Shown: in pieces, positions 51,541-62,880 of the stretch | Layout: each line of letters begins with the position of its first letter | Position numbering within the stretch: position 1 is the first letter of the stretch | Source: Chelydra serpentina | Lineage: Eukaryota; Chordata; Testudines; Chelydridae | DNA length: 64,000 nucleotides | Assembly: GCA_037349315.1 (NCBI GenBank) | Contig: JBAIAC010000068.1 | Span: 18,133,001 to 18,197,000 of the forward strand | Direction of reading: 5' to 3' | The notes under the pieces: model-generated | What the model saw: only the letters and a program-made list of their open reading frames with translations | Told to the model about the DNA's origin: nothing | The model's database searches: none | Program-made: the position numbers and the translations under genes

Positions 51541-53771
51541 AGACCATAATGCAATAGTGCAAGTGACCAACCACAACCAATTACAATGCACTGAGACCTC
51601 CACTTATTGTATGATAACTTGCTTACTTTATTATGGCTTTACCTCATCCTCCTCCATTTGTTTATCTGAGCCTCTTATTGCATCTTGCATTTACCTGAAT
51701 GGTGAGCTCTATTCTTAATGCATGGCTGTAAAGTGACCAGAACAACAGGGCCCCATATGGTTGGGACTTTTAAGTGATACTTTAATACAAATGATAATAA
51801 ATAATAAATAATAATAATGAGAGCCTGAGGCTTAACTGACATCTCTAGGAATTACTGCAATGCAAATAGATAATAAAAGTAATTTTACATTTTCTTCATT
51901 CACAGTCCCCGATGCGCTTGTCTGCACGTGCATTACACCCACACAAAAATCAATATACAAAATGTTTCTTAGAAGTATTGCCTAGAGAAGTTATGCAGAT
52001 GTTGCTGGGGTTTCTGAGCTTGATTCGCTAACATTTGTTCTGAATTCCTGGCTTTATCAAAGCTTCAGATGCCGCCGGTATCAGAACGCTGCTCGCCTGC
52101 TATCAGGTTTCATCTTCTATTATATCCCCTTGAGTGGGGTGGACCTCATTTCTAAATGTCTGGAATCTTCATTCTGACCAGGAAACAGCACAGACCGACC
52201 AAATTCCAATCCCATGATATAACATTTCTGAGCCACTCCTGGTACGGGTTAGCGGAGCCCTGAGCTGTGCTCGCTGTACATGTAAAAATATTGCTAGAAT
52301 TAAGGATTCTAAACTACTCGTTTACAATCAAAATCCAGTGTCACTTACTGTCAGGATGCTCCTAGCACCTAGGCAGCATCAACCCAAACGGGACATGTTG
52401 CATCAGGCTAGGTGCAGCGATTAATGATTTTTGGAGGGATCAGGATGGAAAAGAATGCAGGCCAAATACCAGACCAGAACATAGGCCCTCAGCAGCACAG
52501 AGTTACATGGTCTGGCTAGGGTAGTTCTGAAGAATGCATCTCCAGAGTACCTGAGATCATCCCATCACTTAAATTCTACAGGGATGGGCACCACAGGACA
52601 CTTTAAGATAGCTGGAGAGTATCTGAACTCCAAACGGACTCACCTAGTTTCCCATAGTACTCCCCAAGATGACATCATAGCTGATTCTTCTCTCGCCCAG
52701 CTCATAGGAGAGGGCCTTCTGTGAGCTGGGCCTGAAGGTCTTGGTCTCTCACTGGCAGGGTCTCAGGCTTTCAGACTTGAGCCTCCCGTGGGCCAGTTCT
52801 TCACCTTCATCTTAATAGTAAATGTCATTCAAATGGGCCTGAACGGGGTGTACATTATTTCTGAGCATAAAATACCTTTTAAATTGCATTACACAAAATC
52901 AGCACCCTAAAATGTTTCCTTAGCCCAAAAGCGTATCAGACTCCGAGCTTCGCTGGCACCTTGTCAGCAGTCTCAGCAAAGAGGCCAGGGATGAGTGGGC
53001 AAAAAAAGACTGCCCCTCCAGGTCAGGGTGGAGACCCTAGGCAGGGCAGTTTGGGGAAAGTTTGCACTACTGCCCATGTTGTACCCATTTAAGGACTCCA
53101 CTCCCTGGGGATGTCTACCCAGCACCTTTCATAACAACAACATCCGCTAGATAAAAACCAAGTAAAATATCCGCTTAACGGAACACTTCCAAATTACTTA
53201 CAGATCTGTAGGTGCTGACAGAGAGATATTTGATTTTTTTTGGTTATAATATTATTTGAAATGGTCTTGTCACTTTGCAATACAGACATGGAATTTGTCT
53301 GCAGTACCACGTGCTCCTCATTTGCAGAACCAGAGAATGAAGCGAGTTGTGGCACTGTGTTGAAATGAGGAGGAAATAAAGACAGTGATGGATCACCGAG
53401 CCTTTGAAAGGAAAAGTTGCACTATAGTAATTTATGGGAGGGAGAATTTGTAGGTGGGACAGCCACTAACAGAATGGTGGCATTTAGCCAATAAAAGATC
53501 CCTTGCTTCAATAGAACTCTACTGCCATCTTCAGGACAGTCAGTTTCTCTCCATTGAGAAATAGAAATTTATTGAAACTTTTCCTCTGAGGGTTTGTTAG
53601 TTTTAATCTCCGTTTATAGGCAGGAGAAACCTTTCATTCCAACACTATAATTATTCCTGTTGCAGGTTATCAAAGTTTGTTAGATCATGCTTTCGTTCAA
53701 CACTCTCCAACCTCTGAACTCTAAATGCCAGAAATGAGTTAGGAATCTTTTCTAACGACTGATTTAAATTG
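51541..53771. other. Unannotated stretch
   Basis: Over 2 kb with no recognised repeat or coding segment, apart from an ATAATAAATAATAAT run near 51795. The largest repeat-poor block before the right end. Confidence 0.45.
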
Positions 53772-53888
53772 AATCACAGATTCCCAGAAATCCGAGTTGG
53801 GAAAGACCTATTTAGGTCGTCTAATCCATCCCATCCCAGTGCAGGATTGTTTCTTAATGCACATTTTCTAGTGTTTTACCCAATCTAA
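53772..53888 (-). mobile_element. CR1 LINE 3' end, antisense
   Basis: 'CCGAGTTGGGAAAGACCTAT', 'GGTCGTCTAATCCATCCCAT' and 'GCAGGATTGTTTCTTAATGC' are the antisense of a CR1 3' end. It stops at TAA (53886-53888), where the Harbinger element begins. Confidence 0.75.
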
Positions 53889-54228
53889 GGGCTTGTCTAC
53901 ACTATAAAATTAAGTTGACTTTATCTAATTCGACCTCGAGCCTCTGAATTAAATAAGTCGATTGTGCGTGGCCACACCATGCTCATTATCTTGATGGAGG
54001 GTGTCCTCACTAGCAGCGCCTGCATCGATGCACAAAGCAGTGCATCATGGGTAGCTATCCCAAAGTGCAACTTGCCGCAGTGTGTTTTGGGAAGTTTGTG
54101 CAATGCCTCATGGGACCAAAACATTGTCGCAGGGGAGAATGGGAACATTGCATTGGCATCCCATGATGCACTGTCCTCCCTCCCTCCCTCATATCAACAG
54201 CAAACAACCCAGTGTTTTTCACGCCGAC

Positions 54229-54576
54229 CAGGGCCGGTGCAACCATTAGGTGAATTAGGCAGCCGCCTACGGTGCCAAGATTTGGGGGGTGCCAAAAACC
54301 GGTGCCCCCCCATTTTTTTTATACTATTGCTGGAAAACGAATGAATAAAGAAAAGAGAAACGTCGTTGAACTTGCATTTTAACTTGTCGTTCTCTCATAC
54401 ATTACAGCTATAGCCTACCCCAGGTCTGCGTTGCGGGCACAAGCGTCCTGCTTCACACTACAGTACAAAGTGGCAATGACGTCATTTTTCTCGTCACGCG
54501 CAGCCAGGGGGAGGGGAGGTGGGGGTGCAAGGTGGAAGTTTCGCTTAGGGCACAAAATATCCTTGCACCGGCCCGG
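54229..54576. mobile_element. hAT MITE (CAGGGCCGGTGCAACC..TTGCACCGGCCC)
   Basis: CAGGGCCGGTGCAACC at left and CCTTGCACCGGCCCGG at right form the inverted ends. ACGCCGAC (54221-54228) and ACGCCGGC (54577-54584) agree at 7 of 8. Interior 'GTGCAAGGTGGAAGTTTCGC' is typical of this turtle family. It lies in the 5' leader of the Harbinger transposase. Confidence 0.8.
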
Positions 54577-55450
54577 ACGCCGGCCACACATATGCCATAA
54601 ACCCAGGAGCATGGAGCCTGCTCAGCTCTGCACTCTTGCTGTGAGCATCTCAAACACCTCGCGCCTTCTCCTGCAGTATTTCCAGAGCCGAAGTAGGGTC
54701 CACCGCACGGAACATAGCGATGTCCTGCAAGCAGTGCTGCTGCAAGCCATTGAAAAAAACAATTCGCAGTTGCTGCTGGCAGTCACCGAGCAGCTGCACT
54801 AGGTTGAGCGCCGTTGCTGGTCCTGTGGAACATGCACCGACTGGTGAGACCGCAGCGTTTTGCGGGTACGGGCTGACGAGCAGCGGCTGCAGAACTTTCG
54901 AATGCGGAAGGCCGCCTCCCAGGAACTTTGTGCAGCGCTTTCCCCTGCCCTGCAGTTCAGCAACACAAAAATGAGAGCTGCTCTGAACGTGGAGAAGTGA
55001 GCGGCGATCACCATATTTGGAAGCTTGCAACGCCAGACGGTTACCGGTCAGTGGGGAATCAATTGGGAGGAGGTAAATCAACCGTGGGAGTTGCTGTGCT
55101 CCAAGTGTTCAGGGCCATTAATCGACTTCTGCTATGAAGGGTAGTGAGTCTGGGAAATGTGCAAGACACAGTAGATGGTTTTGCCACAATGGGGTTCCCT
55201 AATTGGGGTGGGGCGATAGATGGCACACATATCCCCATCTTGGCACCAGACCACATTGCCAAAGAGAACATAAACCCAAAGGGATACTTTTCAATGGTGT
55301 TGCAAGCGCTGGTAGATCACAGGGGGCATTTCACCGACATCAGCGTAGGATAGTCGGGGAAGGTTCATGACACGCGCATCTTTAGGAACTCAGGTCTGTT
55401 CAAAAAGCTGCAATCCAGGACTTTCTTTCCAGACAACAAAATGAATCATA

Positions 55451-55736
55451 GGGCTAGTCTACACTTACCGGATAGGTCGGAGGTGTCGGATCGATCTTCT
55501 GGGTTCGATTTATCGCGTCTGGTCTAGACGCGATAAATCAAACCAGGAAGTGCTCCCCCGTCGACGCTGGTAATCCAGCTCGATGCGAGGAGTAAGCGCC
55601 GTCGACGGGGGAGCCTGCGCGCCGCGTGTGGACCGCAGGTAAGTTCGAACTAAGATACTTCAACTTCAGCTACGTTATTAACGTAGCTGAAGTTGCGTAT
55701 CTTAGTTCGACATGGGGGGTTAGTGTAGACCAGCCC
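55451..55736. mobile_element. Harbinger MITE inside the Harbinger transposase
   Basis: 286 bp, GGGCTAGTCTACACTTACC to GTGTAGACCAGCCC, flanked by ATA on both sides (55448-55450 and 55737-55739). Nearly the same interior as 25437-25727: 'GATTTATCGCGTCTGGTC', 'TCGACGGGGGAGCCTGCGCG' and 'CTTCAGCTACGTTATTAACG'. It disrupts the catalytic domain after the 'FFPDNKMN' segment. Confidence 0.85.
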
Positions 55737-55739
55737 ATA

Positions 55740-55918
55740 GAATCATAGAATATCCGGGTTGGAAGGGACCTTAGGAGGTCATCTAGTCCAACCCCCTGCT
55801 CAAAGCAGGACCAATCCCCAATTTTTGCCCCAGATCCCTAAATGGCCCCCTCAAGGATTGAACTCACAACCCTGGGTTTAGCAGGCCAATGTTCAAACCA
55901 CTGAGCTATCCCTCCCCC
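55740..55918 (-). mobile_element. tRNA-derived SINE with CR1-like tail
   Basis: Antisense copy, abutting the MITE. 'GGTTGGAAGGGACCTTAGGA', 'CAAGGATTGAACTCACAACC' (B box inverse) and 'CAAACCACTGAGCTATCCCT' (A box inverse). Well preserved, like 17147-17331, so relatively young. Confidence 0.88.
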
Positions 55919-56383
55919 CAACACACTGATGATGTTGAGATGCCTATAGTTACCCTGGGGGACCCAGCCTACCCTTGCTCCCATGGCTCGTGAAGCCAAC
56001 CACCGGCCATCTGGACAGCAGTAAGGAACCGTTCAACTATAGGCTCAGCAAATGCACAATGGTGGGTGAATGTACCTTTGGTCATTTGAAAGGGTGCTGG
56101 AGATGTTTATTAACAAGGTTGAACCTTAGTGAAGAGAATATCCCCATGGTTATAGCTGCCTGCTGTGTGCTCCATAATATCTGTGCAGTTGAGGCAGATT
56201 GCATGGCAGTCATTTTTGAGCAGCCAGACACCAGGGCAATAAGAAGAGCACAGCTAGGGGCGCTGTATCCGTGAGGCTTTGAAAATCGTTTCAATAATGA
56301 GTCACAGTAATGTGAGTGGCTTGTCTGCATTGTGCTTTCCCAAACCTTCACTGCCTTGTATCACTGTCCCACTGCTTCTACTC

Positions 56384-56422
56384 AATAAAGAACATTTATG
56401 TCTCTAATACATTTACTTTATT
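56384..56422. promoter_or_regulatory. Tail-to-tail polyadenylation signals of the Harbinger genes
   Basis: AATAAA on the plus strand at 56384-56389, about 110 bp after the transposase stop. TTTATT at 56417-56422 gives AATAAA on the minus strand, about 120 bp after the end of the second gene. The two convergent genes thus share a short terminator region. Confidence 0.55.
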
Positions 56423-56541
56423 TAACAAATAAGTAAAGAGGGAGAACAGGAAAAAAAAGTTATCCTTAGGGAAAAGGGGTTGTAAACTTGGAATGGGAGA
56501 AACATTTTCAGCTGTGTAACATAATGCCGCATTCTAGACCA

Positions 56542-57003
56542 TCAAAGGTCTGTGAATGAGCACCTTCTGCTCCTTGTACCCTCCCCCTCAGTTAAGTGAA
56601 AGGGATAATGGGCTTTTCTCCCACGCCTCATGGAATACTTGGTGGAGGGTGATTCTGCACCAGGCGATGCTGGCTGGCTGTCCACCAGGGTCTGCAGAGG
56701 GACTCTACCCTCTTGCTTCTGTTCCTGCAGTTCAACCAGACGCCTCAACATGTCTGATTGGTCCCTCATAACCCGAAGCATCTCATCCTGTGCCACACAC
56801 TCATGCTTATGGGAAGCTTTTCTGCTCTCCATATCCATGTCTAACTTCTTGGACAGTGAACTCCTCCACGCTCTCAGCTCTGTGTCAGCTGTCCCGGAGG
56901 CGTTCATTATCTTGGTGAACATGTCCTTCAGCATTCTCTTTCGCCTCCTTCTAATCAGCAAAAGTCTGCTTTCAGGTGTTGTTGACTTGCTGAAGGACAC
57001 ATT
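56542..57003 (-). pseudogene. Second Harbinger protein (Myb/SANT-like partner), C-terminal exon
   Basis: Minus strand, 152 codons open from the first ATG. Upstream bases ACTGACAG just before CTGGAAATGTG look like a splice acceptor, so this is probably the last exon. 'RRRRKRMLKDMFTKIMNAS' is near residue 17-35, a long acidic/basic helical region runs to about residue 100 ('MLRVMRDQSDMLRRLVELQE'), and 'SMRRGRKAHYPFHLT' is near the C-terminus. This matches the Myb/SANT-like protein that Harbinger elements encode beside the transposase, which brings transposase to the nucleus and to DNA. The SANT domain itself is not present here, so the gene is incomplete although this exon is intact. Confidence 0.72.
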
Positions 57004-57300
57004 TCCAGCTGTCAGTCATGGGAAAAAAGAAAGGGACCATTGTACATGCATAACATGTTTTCATAGCAAGGCCGTTTTCATTAAAAAAAACCACCCTTAT
57101 TACACTGGGTGCAAACCCTAACACTCAGAATCCGTAACTGTTCACTGCGCCGTTTTGCTGCTCCAGCCATGGGGAGCAGGCCCCCACAGGTCACGGGTGA
57201 CTGCACTTTTAATGAAGTTTATGGCAAGCTTATGTTGGGAGCAGAGGTAGCTAGTCGAAGAATCGCCCTCCCCATAGCACCATGGGAAGCGGTTTACGAA

Positions 57301-57545
57301 CGGGGCGGGAGGTGGGGGACATTTTCACTCCCAAATTGTGGCATCTCACCTGTGGAGCCTGCCCTGACCTTGGCATTTCCAGTGAGGGCTGCCCTAGACA
57401 CTCTGGGTTACACCATTGACTTAAATTGCAGCTGAGAGTGCTTAGTACTTCTACAAATCTGTCTCCATGTATCTCACATTAGGCACCCAGAAAAGGAGAC
57501 ACACAATTAGATTATTTATTGACATTAGAAAATTAATGAAAAGTT
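57301..57545. other. Unassigned sequence right of the Harbinger element
   Basis: May contain the decayed right end of the Harbinger element, but I see no terminus matching GGGCTTGTCTACACT. Confidence 0.35.
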
Positions 57546-57549
57546 TGGT

Positions 57550-57615
57550 TTAAATGATTTGCCCAGAATCACACAGGAACTCTGACACAGAGGTGGAGAT
57601 AGAAGTCACTTCTTC
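57550..57615 (+). mobile_element. MIR-like SINE fragment
   Basis: 'AATGATTTGCCCAGAATCAC', 'ACAGGAACTCTGACACAGAG' and 'GGTGGAGATAGAAG' match the MIR 3' half. Confidence 0.5.
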
Positions 57616-57643
57616 AGGGTGACATCAAATAACCTTATTTATA

Positions 57644-57730
57644 GGTTCATAGATTCCAAGGCCAGAAGGGACCATTGGGATCATCTAGTCTGAGCTGTAT
57701 AACACGGGCCATAAAAATTCCCCAACTTCA
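57644..57730 (-). mobile_element. CR1 LINE 3' end, antisense
   Basis: 'TTCATAGATTCCAAGGCCAG' and 'AAGGGACCATTGGGATCATC' then 'TAGTCTGAGCTGTATAACAC': the standard antisense CR1 end. Confidence 0.85.
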
Positions 57731-59280
57731 CTAGATCATCCCCGTATTGCACCCCACGTTTTCTGGTAAATAAAATCCTGATGTGGTTTTATGAGCAACC
57801 GAACAAAGGCAAAGATAAATGGGAACAAATGATCCCAAAATAAAAACTAAGGGCCAAAACATTTTTAACCCAGCCTCCTTTTGTGCACACACACGTGTGT
57901 TTTAAGCACATTTTTAAGCACTATCACTTGAAGTCACATAAAATAGTCTTAAAAACACATGCAGAAGTGCTTTCCTGGGCCGAGGCGCAGATGTAATGAC
58001 CCACTGTATGTGTCACTGAGGAGGTGTGAACTCTGGTTCTTCAGCACTAAAACACATGGATCCGTGCCACTTGGACAAAAGGAGTAACTCTAGTGGCTGG
58101 CAGAAGTAGAAATCTGTAATCCTATCATGTGGACTAAGCCACATAACAGAGGGACAGAGGCCACATATTGTACTGGTTACTCATGCATGCAAATGGAAAG
58201 CATGCTGTAACACTTTAAATGCTGACATTTGCAGTCTGCTTGCCCTCTGTTCCAAAGTCAGTGAAATACACCTCACGTAGCGCTAGGATTACCAGGAACA
58301 ATTTAGCTGCATCAAGGAAATATCATTTGCAAGAGGCTGGCAGCAAAGTGCTGAGTGCTGAACATGTCGCTAAGAGACACCAGCATGCCTCCAGTTCAGA
58401 AGCTGAACAGCTGAGGCAGGCCTGCCAGCATCACAGATGTTCATCTCTCTTGGGAGAGGGACTAGCAAAACCAAAAGCATACCAGTTATAATCGGTCTTT
58501 CCCGCTGCATATGCCAAGAGCAATCACAGCCCAGAACGGTTGGAAAGAAAAAGGAAAGCTCTAATTATTCTCAGGCTGCAAAGGAATGATGTTTAAAGGC
58601 AGAGATTGGAGGGAGTGCAGAAACGAAGAGCTGTCCAAAGCAGTCAGATTTAAAAGGCCTCATTGCTTTAGTCAGTACTCTTTCAGGCAGCACAGAAAGA
58701 AAAACCTGATACACTGTTAAATCCTTAAACAATAGCTTCCCTGCTGGATTTACTCTTCTAATGTCTCAAGCCTTCTATAATGAGATCTTAAACGGGGCTG
58801 ACAAATTACACTTTAAAACATGCTCTCCAAAGAGGGGTTTCCTCAGACATGCTTTATTTCCAGTAATAACATGAAGCAACAAAGCACAACAGGGAGTGGG
58901 ATTGTGTCTCCTGAGATTATTACTAGATAACATCCATTGTGACAAGGCAAGAGGCAAAACTAATTGCTGCTGATCCTTGACGGTGGTGGAATCATCAGGA
59001 TGGCAAGCTGTCAGGTACCCACTATACGTGATTTCAGCTGTGCTGTCAGGAGGGACCATGCACACATCACACAGAAAAGCTCCGGGTGCTAATCTAAAGG
59101 AGTAGAAACCAAGGGTCAAATCATCTGTGGGGCAGGAAAAGCCAGTGTAGTGGATTTGATTTGATCCATCAGCTCCTCAGCAGGTGTCAATCAGCACAGC
59201 TCCACTAAGGCTGCCTACAGAAATACTGTACTTCTCTTCTATAAACCCTTTCCCATGTATCATGTATGCAGTGCAGAAGA
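57731..59280. other. Unannotated stretch
   Basis: Nothing recognised. Frames at 58219-58491 (plus) and 58775-59119 (minus) have no known motif. Confidence 0.4.
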
Positions 59281-59284
59281 GACA

Positions 59285-60215
59285 GTTCCCTACCTGTGCT
59301 GTAAATGTAGTTCTTCCAGATATGGGTGAAGCCGTGTATACCACTCAGGTGCGTGCACACCCCGCTCATCAAAGCCAGAGAACCCTGTAACCCCTCCCTA
59401 TTTAAGTGAACACCACCCCACTGAGGGGCAGTGTACTGATAGCATCGACCTACCATGACAAATCTCAGAAACCTCCTGTGGCTCGGAAAAATCGCCTCTG
59501 TGACCTATGACTCTTCCTGGCGAAATCGTGCTGCCCAACAAAAAAGGACAACTTGCAGAAGAACTGCTGCGAGCAGTATTGCTGCTGTTGTTCCCGACTT
59601 CCATAATCATGTCTGTTTGGGGCTAGGGAATAAACTCCCAATTAACGTAATGTAGCATGAGATTCTTTAAAAGAATGTAAAGTCTCAGCAGTTTTGTCAA
59701 AAAACAAAACCCAACCAAGTCTATGCTCTGCTGAACCTCCGGAGTAACGCCAGATGTCGAGAACCATGAGGCCCTTCTCATAGTTACAGCTGATGCCATA
59801 ATACTGGAGAAAGCATCTGCCACAACCAGAGCTGACTGCAATGACATTTTGGCCACCAGATTGCCCTCTGCGATGAACACCTTAAACATTTTCCTGGAGT
59901 ATTCTGGCAAATTATCAATGAATTTGGACACAGCATCCCAACTGAAGAAGTCATATTTAGATAACAATGCTTGCTGATTTGCAGTGAACACCTGTAATGA
60001 TGAGGTTGAATAAATTTTTCCTCCACATCAGCTCCAGCCTTTTAGAGTCCCTGTCCTTATGTGTGGACTTGCTTGTCCCTCGCTATGATCTATTGTTTTC
60101 TGCTGCTACAACAAGACTTAGGGGCTGCATGAGTATAGAAGCACTTGAAACCCTGCATAGGGACATATCATCATCTATCAGTACATATTGCTGTAGGTGG
60201 CAATGAAGCTCTTCC
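59285..60215 (-). pseudogene. DIRS-like retrotransposon gag relic (LAP2-alpha-like domain)
   Basis: Minus strand. From about 60215 down, in shifting frames: 'GFKCFYTHAAP' (about 60150-60118) and 'SLVVAAENNRS' (about 60115-60083). Then comes an open part with 'MFTANQQALLSKYDF', 'KMFKVFIAEGNLVAKMSLQ', 'SALVVADAFSSIMASAVTM' and 'RRASWFSTSGVTPEVQQ' (59991-59740). A Gln/Arg-rich tail follows ('EQQQQYCSQQFF' and 'KSHRSQRRFFRATGGF', about 59585-59460). This is the order found in gag-like proteins of turtle DIRS elements, which resemble the LAP2-alpha C-terminal domain. Sequence near 59300-59390 may be the element's 3' end ('CTGGAAGAACTACATTTAC' on the minus strand). The RT and tyrosine recombinase are missing, so the copy is internally deleted. 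Confidence 0.65.
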
Positions 60216-60650
60216 ACAAGGATTAGGCTTCAAAAGATCTGGAGAGCTACGCACCAACATGAAAATCAACGTGGAGATGGAGGATGGAAGAACAGTCAAT
60301 GTCTTAACTACGGAAGAGACATCACATTTCCACTCAGCAGCGGAGCAGATGGAGATCCTGAAGATGAGGTCTGCACTTAAAGTATCGTTGGTCCCAATGA
60401 CAGTGCCCTCAACAACAGACCCCTCAGTACTGAAGAGAAGGAAGATCTCAACGCTGCATGATGCACCTCTGGTGGTGCAGAATATGGTACCAGCGAATGA
60501 GACAATTCTGTGACCAGACGGCGCTGAGGACACAGCCAAAGCAGAAGAAACCTGGCAGCCGAGTGCTCCTGAATTACTGGAGAATCAGTAATGGAGAGGC
60601 AGAGCAGGTCTGATACTGTCTGGCATGCCAATAGCGTAGACATTCTATGC
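60216..60650 (-). other. Possible upstream part of the DIRS-like gag
   Basis: The minus frames 60171-60539 and 60377-60643 lie just upstream of the recognised gag and are Ser-rich, as gag N-termini of this group are. They share no motif strong enough to assign. Confidence 0.3.
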
Positions 60651-62880
60651 TGACACCATTGTCACTGTTACCAGACTCAACAGATGCCACATGGCCAGTA
60701 CTAGAACTTAGTGAGGTCATGACACCAGGCTAAAAACTGCTGCTGACTACCATTAACTAATAAAAACCTAGGGTACTACTACTACTAAACTGACTTACTA
60801 CATACAACAATTCCAGAAACGCTAGACAGAAAAAAGCACAAGATAAACACCACACAGAATGCTCCGACAAGCCATGGGAGGTGAGAAGGAACTGAGAGGG
60901 CTACAGGGCCAGAGGTTACTGCTAAGCAAAGTTCTCCAGCTTTGGTGCACTGGGTGCTTGCAGATCTGAATGGAATATTCATCTGCAACCACTCAAAATA
61001 GATTTCAGCACTTTTCCAGTGGCAGTTGCTAAAAAGAATCCTGAAAAGCAACAGAGTGCATAGCCAGCTTTTTAAATGTCTTACACTTTGCTTTACTAAG
61101 GTTCTTGGGCAATGAAAACAAAACAATCTGCCAATCAGAAACAGAGCAATGTTGTTGGAATGCCATTCTAATGCATTTTTTCTTGGCTTTTTCAGATGTA
61201 TGTCATTGAGCTATCAAGGAAAATAGGAACTTATAATCTGGTATTATAAGAAAAGGTCATGGATTGTTCAAAATGTGTCAGCTCTTTCAGCAAGAAAGAA
61301 AACTAGGGAAAAGTATAACAAAAGTTAAGAGCACTCACTAGCTGGGATGGAAGGAGATGCAGCAAACAGTTAGTAGCAAAATCACTTGAGGACCACAGCT
61401 GCTTGTTTCTATCACATTTAAAGGGCCATCTCCTCTTCCCATGTTGGGAAAGAATTTCTATAGGACAACCATGCTGCCTGGGGTGGACCATAGGGACCAG
61501 GCAAATGCAAAGGAAGGTTCTCCTGGAGAAGGGGTTGCTTTTGTACCATTTTCTGTATCACAAAGTTTTATGCCTGCACATTATATCTTCAGCAGATGAT
61601 GAGCCCCATACTCTCCACAATTTGATGGCTGCAATTGACTTATTCAATACTCTTCTAGCTAAACAATCATGATTAGGGACTTTACTCCTCCAAAGAAATC
61701 TCATTGTTTTGGTTCTGCTGTGACCCACAGAATACAAAATCTGTCCACTATTTTGTTGTATGGCCGTTATGCAGCTTTTTTCTCATCTGAGAGCAAAGGC
61801 TGCATAGTATGTTTTTGAATGCAGGTCTCCTGGCAGGAATCCCTGGTGGCAGACATCTAATCATCAGATGCTCGGAACATGCTTCCTTCCACAATCAATA
61901 TGTGGTATGTGAAGGGTCACCTGAGTCACATGGTATTTCTGCCTTTGATTGTAAGACGAGAACAGATGGTGAAAACCAGCCAGCAGATACTATTATTCCT
62001 GCACAAACACCCTTGTTTGCATGTGGATATGGGCATTCGTTCAAAAACAGCCATTCCCCAAGTATTTGTACTAACAAAGACTTGTTCATGTGAAAGTTCA
62101 CAAAGATGAGGTACAGTCAAACTAACAATATTTTTACAGAATTCAAACTGCTAGCAAACAATGCTTTTGATTAGTTCAAACAGCTTTAGTCATGAACATT
62201 TTCTAGATTTTTTTCTACAGAATAAACTTTTATTTTTTAAGAAAGTGTTTCAATCCCTTCTAGTTGGGAAGGTTCACAATATAAAAAGGCACAATTATGT
62301 TAATTAAATACTACATTTGGAATGTGCAATTTGTGAAGTTGTCAATAAGCATGTATAAGGGTTAAATAAATGAGAAATCAGTTTATTCTATGCAAATGCC
62401 CACTTCAATCTTTTGATAATTTTGCCACAGATTATCAAAGATTAAAACAATCTCAACTAAGTACTCTCCATTCTGCCGTCCCCATGTGTACTCTCTTCTC
62501 CATTTCGAACAGATTTTAATTTTGGGGCAGAGGGGAGACAGGATGATTTCTGTGTTTCGAACAGTGCTAGCACACTCACTGTTTAAATGAAAAACAAACA
62601 AACATTTTCGGTTTTTTCCATTGTTCTTTCCTGGGAGAGCACAAATGACTATGGGACACAGTGAAAGAAGACTGGGATGTTTTGGGCTGCTTGGTTTAAA
62701 TTAAAAAAAACTCCGGGACTAGCTGAATTAACATGATTTTTTCCCATCCCTTGCTTGTATGATTGTAATGGGATTACAAAATAACCCATATCATACCATA
62801 TATTGTAAATCGGGGACCCTAACAGATCATGTTTGGCTTAACTAAGCACTGGCTCCATTTCAGGTGATTACATGTAATGA
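60651..62880. other. Unannotated stretch
   Basis: No recognisable repeat or coding segment over 2.2 kb. Confidence 0.45.

Larger units (their letters stand above)
54611..56274 (+). pseudogene. HARBI1-like Harbinger transposase relic
   Basis: Begins ATGGAGCCTGCTCAG at 54611. N-terminal helices are followed by 'KLATPDGYRSVGNQLGGGKS' near 55017-55080, the helix-turn-helix region. The DDE_4 domain follows: 'GFPNWGGAIDGTHIPIL' at 55190-55240 (first catalytic D), then 'NPKGYFSMVLQALVDHRG'. After a stop replacing the expected W, 'SGKVHDTRIFRNSGLF' follows (55355-55402). The C-terminus after the insertions reads 'LDSSKEPFNYRLSKC', 'ECTFGHLKGCWRCLLTR' and 'CCVLHNICAVEADC'. Stops near 54800, 54847, 54994, 55135 and 55352, plus frameshifts near 55012 and 55970, and two insertions make it inactive. 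The frame 55975-56274 opens with TTG. Confidence 0.85.
53889..57300 (+). mobile_element. Harbinger transposon with two genes, several later insertions
   Basis: The left end GGGCTTGTCTACACTATAAA follows a TAA and matches the termini of the MITEs in this window. It carries a HARBI1-like transposase relic (plus) and a second Harbinger protein relic (minus), tail to tail. Inserted into it are a hAT MITE (54229-54576), a Harbinger MITE (55451-55736) and a SINE (55740-55918). I could not find a matching right terminus, so the right boundary is approximate. Confidence 0.72.

Noticed and set aside
58219..58491. 90-codon plus-strand frame
   Set aside because: No recognisable motif, Ser/His-rich, and no supporting context.
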